DNA from: Candidatus Gastranaerophilales bacterium | Lineage (GTDB): Bacteria > Cyanobacteriota > Vampirovibrionia > Gastranaerophilales > Gastranaerophilaceae | Length of the DNA: 33,461 nt | Direction: 5' to 3' | Assembly (NCBI GenBank): GCA_944325585.1 | Contig: CALVAS010000015.1 | Location: 1 to 33,461, forward strand | Shown here: piece by piece, positions 7,584 to 14,069 of the stretch | How positions within the stretch are numbered: position 1 is the first letter of the stretch | How the letters are laid out: every line of letters starts with the position of its first letter | Notes under the pieces: generated by a model | The model's database searches: none | What the model saw: the letters and a program-made list of their open reading frames with translations, nothing else | Told to the model about the DNA's origin: nothing | Program-made: the position numbers and the translations under genes

Positions 7584-7910
7584 TTATCCTTCGATTGGCT
7601 GTACTTTTACGGCTGTTCCGTAAGCATATACTTCGGCCGCACCTGCTGTTATTGCTGATGTTGCAAGTCTTACGTTAATAATTGCATTTGCCCCCAATTT
7701 TTGCGCCTGTTGAGTCATTCTGTCAATTGCTTCACGTCTGGCTTCTTCCAAAAGTTCAGTGTAGCTTTTAAGCTCTCCTCCGACTATATTTTTTAATCCT
7801 GCGCCGAAATCTTTTACAAAATTCTTTGCACGCACTGTGCTTCCGGATACCATTCCGCAGTGTCCGGTTATTTTCATGCCCGGAACGCTTTCAATGTTTG
7901 TTAAAATCAT
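7584..7910 (-). CDS. YbjQ/UPF0145-family protein
   Basis: A soluble, nearly minimal YbjQ-family protein of 108 residues. It has the family landmarks MILTNIESVPGMKI, VSGSTVRAKNF, the VGGELKSYTELLEEARREAIDRM block, GANAIINVR and a final VYAYGTAV. YbjQ proteins form pentameric rings in known structures; a metal-binding role has been proposed but is not established. GGAGG at 7915-7919 gives 4 bases to ATG 7910 and only 1 to ATG 7913, so 7910 is chosen; 7913 is the alternative. It is first in an operon with a membrane-anchored YbjQ and an M48 protease. Confidence 0.9.
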   Translation of the reverse strand: MILTNIESVPGMKITGHCGMVSGSTVRAKNFVKDFGAGLKNIVGGELKSYTELLEEARREAIDRMTQQAQKLGANAIINVRLATSAITAGAAEVYAYGTAVKVQPIEG

Positions 7911-7940
7911 CATACCTCCAACTGTTTTATAAGCCTTCTG

Positions 7941-7969
7941 TATATATTAAATCACAGCTATATAAACAA
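7941..7969 (-). promoter_or_regulatory. Promoter of the YbjQ-YbjQ-M48 operon
   Basis: On the minus strand, TTGTTT (7969-7964), a 17-base spacer and TATATA (7946-7941) give a start near 7934, about 24 bases before the first ATG. Confidence 0.45.
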
Positions 7970-8001
7970 GGTGTATATTTAATATTTATTTACAAATTAA
8001 T

Positions 8002-8463
8002 CTAGTAAATGATTTTTTCAATATTTTTTAATTCAGTGCCTGAAGTTTTTTGTCTGATATTTTGTTCAAATATTTTAAGTTCGTGTTTGAGTGCAGAGCC
8101 TGCTTCTCTTTTAATTTTTTGATATTCTGCCTCGCTTATTTTATAAATAAAACTTTTTATTTTGCCCTGCTCGCGCATTTTGAGTGCCTTATTTTGTATC
8201 GGCGTAACTATAAAGCGCAATTTTTCCCAGAATGTGAGTTTGGGAATTTTCGATGTCTTCACTTCAAATGATTTTGACATAGAGTTGCTTATTTTTACAT
8301 CAAACGAATTAATATTTTTCGCAGCAATTTCATTTATGTAGCGTATAAATTTTTTGTCGCCGTGATGACAGCAATAAATGGGCTTGGTTAAATGATTACC
8401 GATTTGCGAATATAGTCTTCCGTTAAAATTTGTGTTTTGATTATTATTATTTTGGATTTGCAT
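8002..8463 (-). CDS. Hypothetical basic protein, 153 residues, Asn-rich N-terminus with NFNGRL motif
   Basis: Not recognised. It opens with an Asn/Gln-rich stretch followed by NTNFNGRLYSQIG, which resembles the SFTSKI start of the protein at 5093-5752. A His/Cys cluster (YCCHHGDKKF) follows. The rest is lysine-rich and mostly helical, with KLTFWEKLRFI in the middle and a probable amphipathic helix over the last 50 residues. There is no signal peptide or membrane segment. An AAAAGG site sits about 7 bases before the ATG. It stands alone between the HAD gene and the YbjQ operon, on the same strand as both. Confidence 0.65.
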   Translation of the reverse strand: MQIQNNNNQNTNFNGRLYSQIGNHLTKPIYCCHHGDKKFIRYINEIAAKNINSFDVKISNSMSKSFEVKTSKIPKLTFWEKLRFIVTPIQNKALKMREQGKIKSFIYKISEAEYQKIKREAGSALKHELKIFEQNIRQKTSGTELKNIEKIIY

Positions 8464-8520
8464 AAGAGACCTTTTTATTTTTTTATATAAAAATCCAAAA
8501 TAAAAATTTTTGCCTGTTTT

Positions 8521-9234
8521 TTATAAAACGGCAGTTGATTCCTTAACAAACTGATTTCTGTCAAGCTGGCTGAAATCTGTAATAACTTGACCGACACATG
8601 GCATTTTTTTGTAAAGTTCAACGGGCTCCATTGACGCAATCGCAATGATTTTTCCAATACCTGCGTTATACGCCGCATTGATTCCGGACACTGCATCCTC
8701 AACAACAATACAGTCCTCCGGTGCCAAATTAAGATTTTTCGCTGCAATCTGGTAAATATCAGGTGCGGGTTTCCCCGGAATTTTGCCGTCTGCATAGACT
8801 ATTTTATCTATATCAAACCAGCGTTCAAGTTTGAATTCTTCTATGTAAAATTCAACGTTTTCTATTCCTGACATTGTTGCAATTGTGTGCGGAATCCTGT
8901 TTTCGCAAAGATAGTCCAAAAGTTCTTCCGCGTGAGGTGCAAGTTTAAAGTTCTCACGGTCATTCCGGCACATGTCGCGATAAACAGCTTCCTTTTCAAG
9001 TCCCAGTTTTTTGACAAGTTCAGGCTCCGGTTTTCTACCGATTGCATATGCGATTATATCTTCGTTTGTACGTCCGAACATATAATCACGCATTTCCTCA
9101 TCAGTGAAGGCTTTACCTCTAAGCTGTCTGGAATATTCACGCCATGCCTCAAGGTGCTTCTCCGAATCAAACAGCAGCGTGCCGTTAAAATCAAAAATTA
9201 TTCCTTTATATTTTTTTTCGTCTCTTTTACTCAT
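8521..9234 (-). CDS. HAD-superfamily hydrolase, beta-phosphoglucomutase-like, with Asp-to-Asn in motif I
   Basis: A 237-residue HAD subfamily IA/IB-type phosphohydrolase with a helical cap. Motif I is IIFDFNGTL: the nucleophile Asp15 is present but the usual acid/base Asp two residues later is Asn17. Motif II is TIATMSG, motif III is the Lys in GKPAPDIY, and motif IV is VVEDAVSGI. The overall order resembles beta-phosphoglucomutases and YniC-like sugar phosphatases. FDFNGT variants exist in anaerobes as far as I recall, so this may be a subfamily trait. TTG 9237 precedes ATG 9234; the ATG is chosen. It overlaps the TPR gene stop by 8 bases, so translation is coupled. The substrate cannot be deduced. 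Confidence 0.88.
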   Translation of the reverse strand: MSKRDEKKYKGIIFDFNGTLLFDSEKHLEAWREYSRQLRGKAFTDEEMRDYMFGRTNEDIIAYAIGRKPEPELVKKLGLEKEAVYRDMCRNDRENFKLAPHAEELLDYLCENRIPHTIATMSGIENVEFYIEEFKLERWFDIDKIVYADGKIPGKPAPDIYQIAAKNLNLAPEDCIVVEDAVSGINAAYNAGIGKIIAIASMEPVELYKKMPCVGQVITDFSQLDRNQFVKESTAVL

Positions 9235-9808
9235 CAATTTGGGTTTCCATTATTTTGTTATAAATCTCAAGATATGCTTTTGCATCTTTTTCTTTGTTCA
9301 TTTTTTTGTAAACATATGCCAGATTGTAATAAAAATCAGGCTCTGTGTTTTTGAAATAAACAGCATCAAGAAATGCATTTTTTGCTTTTCTGTATTGTCC
9401 GAGCTTTAAATATGCACATCCAAGGTTGTAGTATGCATAAGCATAATCATTTTTTAGTTTCAGAACTTTTTTATATTCATCAATTGCCATGTTCGGTTTG
9501 TCCGAATTCAGGTAGAAGTTTCCGAGATTGTAGTGTGCTTTGTAAAATTTGTCATCCTTTAAAACAGCCTGAGAATACATAAAAAGCGCGTCATCATCCC
9601 TGCCCTTGTCCTGAAGCAGGTTGCCCAACAAAAGCCAGTTTTCGGCAGTTCGTTCTTCTTCCGGAATTGATAAAAGCAGATTAAAACTTTCTTCAATACT
9701 ATTGTCGGCGTAAAGAAGTTTTGCCTGCTCACTTGTTGTGTTTTCCTCCGCAATTGCAGGGGATGTCAAACATATCCCTAAAATAAATAAAGTAAAAAAT
9801 CTTTTCAT
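9227..9808 (-). CDS. Secreted TPR-repeat protein
   Basis: A 193-residue protein with a clear signal peptide (MKRFFTLFILGICLTSPAIA, cleavage after AIA), so it is exported to the periplasm. Behind it lie about four tetratricopeptide repeats: NWLLLGNLLQDKGRDDDAL, AHYNLGNFYLNSDKPNMAI, AYYNLGCAYLKLGQYRKAK and FYYNLAYVYKKMNKEKDAK. TPRs mediate protein-protein contacts; the partner is unknown. The Cys within the signal peptide is not in a lipobox position. TATAAT lies 6 bases before the ATG and no Shine-Dalgarno is seen, so the mRNA is predicted to be leaderless. A HAD hydrolase gene follows with overlapping codons. Confidence 0.9.
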   Translation of the reverse strand: MKRFFTLFILGICLTSPAIAEENTTSEQAKLLYADNSIEESFNLLLSIPEEERTAENWLLLGNLLQDKGRDDDALFMYSQAVLKDDKFYKAHYNLGNFYLNSDKPNMAIDEYKKVLKLKNDYAYAYYNLGCAYLKLGQYRKAKNAFLDAVYFKNTEPDFYYNLAYVYKKMNKEKDAKAYLEIYNKIMETQIDE

Positions 9809-9814
9809 AATTTC

Positions 9815-9843
9815 ATTATATTAAAAATTCAGAAAAATATCCA
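9815..9843 (-). promoter_or_regulatory. Promoter of the TPR-HAD operon, leaderless geometry
   Basis: On the minus strand, TGGATA (9843-9838), a 17-base spacer and TATAAT (9820-9815) lie 6 bases before the ATG at 9808. Confidence 0.55.
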
Positions 9844-9850
9844 TAAAAAT

Positions 9851-9955
9851 TTGACTTTAAAAAAAAGTAAATAATAATGTTGGTGATGTCTCTTTTACTG
9901 ATTTAGTTCCCGTTCCTCACTCCTTCAAATAAAAAGAGGTGCGGGAATTCTTTAT
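9851..9955 (+). ncRNA. Candidate small RNA with CU-rich loop
   Basis: TTGACT (9851-9856) and AATAAT (9873-9878) at 16-base spacing could start a + strand transcript near 9885. It would end at a 12-bp hairpin (9907-9918 with 9936-9947, one T-T mismatch and one G-T pair) followed by a T-rich tail. The 17-base loop contains CTCCTT, complementary to Shine-Dalgarno sequences. No open reading frame of note lies inside. This is inference from layout; the hairpin alone could be only a terminator of antisense transcription. Confidence 0.3.
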
Positions 9956-9980
9956 TCTGATGTCAGGCATATTAAACAAA

Positions 9981-10010
9981 AATAAAAAGGACTGAGGGGT
10001 ATCAGTCCTT
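9981..10010 (-). terminator. Terminator of the 10051-10887 gene
   Basis: A 9-bp perfect stem (AAGGACTGA at 9987-9995 with TCAGTCCTT at 10002-10010) has a 6-base loop. Read on the minus strand it runs into a T-rich stretch, as expected for a Rho-independent terminator. Confidence 0.88.
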
Positions 10011-10050
10011 AAAAATTACACACACATTCTATTTACACTATTTGGGAAAA

Positions 10051-10887
10051 TTAAGAGAAAAAATCTAATATTCTGCCGGCTGCCCAGCCTAATCCTGCAC
10101 CTATCACCGCAGCTTTGCCGTATTTACGTTTGCCGAGTATTCCCGCAAAGTCACGGAGTTTTTTTGATAATGCGAGAGCGCCTCCTGTTAATGCAACACC
10201 TGTAGTTGCATTACCTGCCCATTCCTTATATTTTTCGGTTTTGCCTTTGGGCTGACCGGTTATTTTTGCAATATTGTCTTCCGCGCTTATTCTGGTCGGG
10301 AAAAGCAGTATTTCCTTCATTCCGTGAAGATATGAATCTGTTCCGTTTGTGCGGATATCTTTTTGAATTGTGTTGCCGAACTGTTGCTGATAAAGTTCAA
10401 GAGCTGTGTTTTTCAAATCTTCTTCATTAGCATCTTTTCCGTAATAACTTCTTACACTTTCAACATATGCATTAAATGCCGGAAGAATTTGTGATTGTTC
10501 ATTAAGCTGAATTTTTTCATTCAATACCAGTCCTTTTTGACGCATATTTTTATAAGCTGCATTCAATGTAATATCAGCTTCTCTTGTTCTTTGCTGGTAT
10601 TTAACCTGATTGTTCATCATATTTTCATAATATTTATCCATATTCTGATAATATGAGTCAGAATTATAATTCATATAAGGCATTGACCACGGTGTAGTAT
10701 AGTTGAATAGACTGCTGTTCATATCCATTCCGTAACCGAAGCCAAGACCTGTGTTGTAATTAAACGGAGGAGTGAACCAGTTCATTCCGGTCAAGTCGTT
10801 TAAAAATACCTGACTGCTGTATGAGTCATACATATTCGGATAACCGAACATCGGCATCATTGATGATATTCCAAACGTGGATGTCAT
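10051..10887 (-). CDS. Hypothetical protein with Met/Tyr/Asn/Gly-rich N-terminus and glycine-zipper C-terminus
   Basis: Not recognised. The first 100 or so residues of this 278-residue protein are strikingly rich in Met, Tyr, Asn, Phe, Gly and Ser (for example NYNTGLGFGYGMDMNS), low-complexity and probably disordered, with no signal peptide. A helical, charged middle follows (residues about 100-215). The C-terminus has two hydrophobic glycine-rich stretches, ATTGVALTGGALAL and AAVIGAGLGWAAGRILDFF, the second with GxxxG-like spacing that could insert into or pack against a membrane. GGAGG, 8 bases before the ATG, gives a confident start. The gene is monocistronic with its own terminator and is divergent from the TPR gene at 11072. 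Confidence 0.72.
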   Translation of the reverse strand: MTSTFGISSMMPMFGYPNMYDSYSSQVFLNDLTGMNWFTPPFNYNTGLGFGYGMDMNSSLFNYTTPWSMPYMNYNSDSYYQNMDKYYENMMNNQVKYQQRTREADITLNAAYKNMRQKGLVLNEKIQLNEQSQILPAFNAYVESVRSYYGKDANEEDLKNTALELYQQQFGNTIQKDIRTNGTDSYLHGMKEILLFPTRISAEDNIAKITGQPKGKTEKYKEWAGNATTGVALTGGALALSKKLRDFAGILGKRKYGKAAVIGAGLGWAAGRILDFFS

Positions 10888-11021
10888 AACCTAACCTCCA
10901 AATTAATTTAACCTACCTTACTTATATAAACAATTTGTTTTTCATTGATTTGCTTATTTGTATATACGAAATTAATATTTTGTAACATTTCCCGAATGCA
11001 AAATTAAATTCCTTAATATAC

Positions 11022-11050
11022 TTGATAAATCTCACCAAAAAGATTATTAT
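11022..11050 (+). promoter_or_regulatory. Promoter of the 11072 TPR gene
   Basis: TTGATA (11022-11027), a 17-base spacer and TATTAT (11045-11050) put the start near 11057, a leader of about 15 bases that includes the AGAGGT Shine-Dalgarno. Confidence 0.65.
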
Positions 11051-11071
11051 ATTTAAATGTAGAGGTAGATT

Positions 11072-12169
11072 TTGAACAAGCGCAAACTTTCAAAAATTTT
11101 TTCAATTTTACTTTTTATTGTAATTGCGGTTACTGCATACATGTATACTGATTGGTATGTAACCCAGATTAATAAATGCCGCGGCATGTATCTTGTCTGG
11201 CGCGGAGACAGAGCGTTAAGAAAACTTAAGATGCAAAAGGCCATTGATTTTTATTTAAGAGGTCTTGCATTATATCCCGGACATTACAGCGCATGGTTCA
11301 ACCTCGGAAATATTTATGTACTTTACGAGGATTATTATTCTGCAGTTGACGCATATGAAAACGCAATTAAAGCAAATCCGAATTATGTGATTGCCCGCAT
11401 GAATTACGGTATAATTTCAGCTGAGCGTCTCGGAGACTTTGACGGTGCAATAGACCAGTACAACACAATTTTAGGTATAAGAAAAAAGTTTTTAATCTGG
11501 ATTCCGTATGTGTTTAACAATATGAAAAGTTACAAAACCAATATGGGGCTTGCTCATTACAATAAAGGTGTTGCATACAGACAAAAATATATTTATCAGG
11601 AAGGTAAAAAGGATTACGAGTTAAAATATTTGAAATATGCAATTGCATCTTATAAAGAAGCTATAAAAATTTTAAAAGACAGTTATGATGCCCATTATAA
11701 TCTTGGTCTTGCATATCATCTTTACGGAGATTATAAAAACGCGGGTCTTGCATATTGTAAGGCAATAGAACTTGAACCGTTTAACTATGAAGCGCATTAC
11801 AATCTTGCAATTCTTTTAAGACATTTAAAATATTACAAAGAATCGGTTGTTGAAATGCAGAAGGCAACGACACTTTTGACTGAAAATGAAGGTATGTCAA
11901 ACAGGCAGAGATATGTTTTTGATGTTTTGAATGATATATCCAGAACTTATATGGAGACAAAAGGAAAGATTAACTATCTTGTGGATAATGTTTCTGATGA
12001 TTTGACGCCGAATGAAGTTGCTGCGGGCAATGTTACCTATGTAAAAGGGCACCTTGTTATGTCTGATGATTTTGATGAAGCGATTTTGCAGAATTACAGC
12101 ACATGCGGATCGTACAGAATTTTCGTAAAAGAAGAAGAAAATGAAGATGAAATACTGTATGGCAATTAA
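11072..12169 (+). CDS. Membrane-anchored TPR-repeat protein
   Basis: A 365-residue protein with one N-terminal transmembrane segment (about residues 10-26) followed by roughly six TPR units, e.g. AWFNLGNIYVLYEDYYSAV, ARMNYGIISAERLGDFDGAI, AHYNLGLAYHLYGDYKNAG and AHYNLAILLRHLKYYKESV. The start codon is TTG: GAGG at 11062-11065 lies 6 bases before it and no better ATG is in frame nearby. The final 70 residues are acidic and not TPR-like. The short positive N-terminus and single membrane segment suggest the repeats face the periplasm. The 3' end overlaps the convergent permease gene by 4 bases. Its partner is not evident. Confidence 0.88.
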   Translation: MNKRKLSKIFSILLFIVIAVTAYMYTDWYVTQINKCRGMYLVWRGDRALRKLKMQKAIDFYLRGLALYPGHYSAWFNLGNIYVLYEDYYSAVDAYENAIKANPNYVIARMNYGIISAERLGDFDGAIDQYNTILGIRKKFLIWIPYVFNNMKSYKTNMGLAHYNKGVAYRQKYIYQEGKKDYELKYLKYAIASYKEAIKILKDSYDAHYNLGLAYHLYGDYKNAGLAYCKAIELEPFNYEAHYNLAILLRHLKYYKESVVEMQKATTLLTENEGMSNRQRYVFDVLNDISRTYMETKGKINYLVDNVSDDLTPNEVAAGNVTYVKGHLVMSDDFDEAILQNYSTCGSYRIFVKEEENEDEILYGN

Positions 12170-13008
12170 CCTTTAACCGCGCCTTCATTTTCACCGGAGA
12201 TAAAATATTTCTGCATAAATAAGAAAAATATTATTATTGGAATGGTTGCAAGAATTGAACCTGCAGCAATGAATCTCCAGTTTGAACTGAACATTCCCTG
12301 AAGGTTGTTAACACCGACAGGAAGTGTGTACATAGATTCTTTTGTCAGAACAATGCTTGGCCACAAAAATTCTCCCCAGCTTCCGATAAAGGTAAAAATC
12401 GCAAGCACTGCAAGCGAAGGTTTAACCATCGGAATCAAAACTTTTGTGAAGATTTGCCAGACATTGCAGCCGTCAACAATTGCCGCTTCTTCCATTTCTT
12501 TTGGAATGCCGAGAAATGCCTGACGCATAAGAAATATTCCGAATGCGCTTACTGCAAACGGCATAATCAGACCGACAAAACCCGCAAGATTATTTACACT
12601 GTCAACAAGATGAAGTTTTAATGTTATCAGATAAACAGGAAGCATAATCGCCTGAAAAGGAATCATAATTGTCGCAAGAATTGCAAAAAATGTAAATTTT
12701 TTCCCTTTAAATTCCATTCTTGCAAGCGGATAACCTGCCATTGCCGACAGAATGAGGTTTAACAGTACGGTTCCGCCCGCAACAATCATTGAATTGATAA
12801 AATATCCGATAAAATCAACTTTTTGCCAGACTCCCGCATAATTGGCCCAGGTAAATTCTGTCGGAATAATTGAGGGCGGATATGCAAAAATGTTTTCGCT
12901 GTTGCCTTTCAGTGATGTAGAAATAAGCCAGATGAACGGAAAAACCGATAAAAGAGAAATAAATATCAAAATAATATGTACCGGCATGTTTTTTAAAAAT
13001 TTTTTCAT
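12166..13008 (-). CDS. Carbohydrate ABC transporter permease, MalG type
   Basis: A 280-residue inner-membrane permease of the CUT1 sugar ABC family, with about six membrane helices. The EAA loop that contacts the ATPase is clear: EEAAIVDGCNVWQIFTKVLIPMVKPSLAVL. The N-terminal FPFIWLISTSLKG and the WANYAGVW segment are typical of MalG-like subunits. GGAG at 13014-13017 is 5 bases before ATG 13008, preferred to the TTG at 13011. It lies 23 bases after the MalF-type gene. Neither a substrate-binding protein nor an ATPase is nearby, so the substrate is unknown; an MsmX-like shared ATPase elsewhere is plausible. Confidence 0.92.
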   Translation of the reverse strand: MKKFLKNMPVHIILIFISLLSVFPFIWLISTSLKGNSENIFAYPPSIIPTEFTWANYAGVWQKVDFIGYFINSMIVAGGTVLLNLILSAMAGYPLARMEFKGKKFTFFAILATIMIPFQAIMLPVYLITLKLHLVDSVNNLAGFVGLIMPFAVSAFGIFLMRQAFLGIPKEMEEAAIVDGCNVWQIFTKVLIPMVKPSLAVLAIFTFIGSWGEFLWPSIVLTKESMYTLPVGVNNLQGMFSSNWRFIAAGSILATIPIIIFFLFMQKYFISGENEGAVKG

Positions 13009-13031
13009 CAATTCTCCTTTTATGTTTTTCC

Positions 13032-13904
13032 TTAAATTTGATATTTATTTCTTTCAAAGCATAATACATTAATAAACGAAAGCGCAAGAACAATAAGCAA
13101 AAGCACAACAGCCATTGCAGAGGCAAATCCCAAATCAAGATTTTCAAACGCTCTTTCGTAAATATAATAAACTATTGTTTTACTTGAATTAAGCGGACCG
13201 CCTTTTGTCATAACATATATTTCAGCAAACACTTTCATTGCGGAAATTGCGCTGATTGTTGTAACAAGTGCAATTGTCGGCATTATATGCGGAACAGTAA
13301 CAGTCAAATGTTTTCTCAAGAAGCCTGCGCCGTCAATTTCACATGCTTCATAAAGTTCTTTCGGTACACTCATCAGCGCCGCAAGATAAATCATCATATA
13401 ATATCCGACTCCCTTCCAGATTGTTACGATAATTACCGAATATAAAGCCCACTTTGGATTCGTAAGCCATCCGATTTTTTCCATTCCGAAAGTTGTAACA
13501 AGATAATTTAAAATCCCTTCATCAGCATAAAGCCACTTAAAAGCAATAGCTGCTACAACTATGGAAACGATTACAGGAAGATAAATCAAAATTTTATATA
13601 AAGTGATTCCGCGGATTTGTCTGTTGATTAATACCGCCAGAAACAGCGGCACTATCGCAAGAATAGGAACCGCCACAAACAGATAAATAAAAGTGTTCAG
13701 CAGAACTTTGTAGAACACAGGGCTTTTGAAAAGTTTTATATAGTTGTCAAATCCTGCAAAACCAGCATGATAAATGCTGTTTGAGTAGTCTTGAAAACTC
13801 AAAACAAATGTGTGAAAAAACGGTATAAAAAAGAATATAACCAGAACAACCGCTGCCGGAAGCAAAAACAAATATGGAGCGTATTTGCCGTAATATTTAA
13901 ACAT
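13032..13904 (-). CDS. Carbohydrate ABC transporter permease, MalF type
   Basis: A 290-residue CUT1 sugar permease and partner of the MalG-type subunit downstream. It begins with a membrane helix (YLFLLPAAVVLVIFFFIPFF) and has the typical FVLSFQDYS and GFDNYIKLF segments. The EAA loop reads KELYEACEIDGAGFLRKHLTVTVPH, slightly degenerate in that EAC replaces EAA. MTKGGPLNSSKTIVYYIYERAF is a MalF-family hallmark. A -10-like AATAAT ends 6 bases before the ATG with TTGACT 17 bases further up, so the message may be leaderless; no Shine-Dalgarno is seen. Confidence 0.92.
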   Translation of the reverse strand: MFKYYGKYAPYLFLLPAAVVLVIFFFIPFFHTFVLSFQDYSNSIYHAGFAGFDNYIKLFKSPVFYKVLLNTFIYLFVAVPILAIVPLFLAVLINRQIRGITLYKILIYLPVIVSIVVAAIAFKWLYADEGILNYLVTTFGMEKIGWLTNPKWALYSVIIVTIWKGVGYYMMIYLAALMSVPKELYEACEIDGAGFLRKHLTVTVPHIMPTIALVTTISAISAMKVFAEIYVMTKGGPLNSSKTIVYYIYERAFENLDLGFASAMAVVLLLIVLALSFINVLCFERNKYQI

Positions 13905-13910
13905 AAACTG

Positions 13911-13939
13911 ATTATTACACTTTTATATATATCAGTCAA
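13911..13939 (-). promoter_or_regulatory. Promoter of the sugar permease operon, leaderless geometry
   Basis: On the minus strand, TTGACT (13939-13934), a 17-base spacer and AATAAT (13916-13911) precede the ATG by 6 bases. TAATAA one base earlier is an equivalent reading. Confidence 0.5.
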
Positions 13940-13950
13940 ATGTTTAAAAT

Positions 13951-13979
13951 TTGCAAAACCTTTAAATTTACGATATAAT
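13951..13979 (+). promoter_or_regulatory. Promoter of the prepilin-like gene
   Basis: TTGCAA (13951-13956), a 17-base spacer and TATAAT (13974-13979) form one of the best promoters in the window. Start near 13986 leaves a leader of about 33 bases containing AAGGAG (14004-14009) and then ATG 14019. Confidence 0.75.
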
Positions 13980-14018
13980 CTATTTGAAAAATTATTAAAT
14001 AAGAAGGAGCTTAAAAAC

Positions 14019-14069
14019 ATGAAAATGCACAGTATGATTGAATTTCGGGGGGGGGGGGGCAACCCGTAA
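14019..14069 (+). other. Shine-Dalgarno-led start region of the prepilin gene, out of frame at G13
   Basis: ATG 14019 follows AAGGAG (14004-14009) by 9 bases and is the only well-equipped start for the pilin gene. In the sequence as given it reads MKMHSMIEFR, four Gly, N, P and then TAA at 14067-14069. Removing one G (12 instead of 13) would carry this frame straight into the prepilin frame, giving a 30-residue leader before A|FTMAE. Confidence 0.75.

Noticed and set aside
9211-9220. A8 run (minus strand) near the start of the HAD gene as a second phase-variable tract
   Set aside because: A8 is common by chance in AT-rich DNA and the frame is intact.
8887-9582. Several + strand frames antisense to the HAD and TPR genes
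   Set aside because: No ribosome sites and composition of a shadow frame; the minus-strand genes have clear family motifs and a signal peptide.
13791-14018. Longer + strand reading frame running into the poly-G start region
   Set aside because: It is antisense to the permease gene and lies upstream of the mapped-looking promoter; only the part from ATG 14019 is meaningful.
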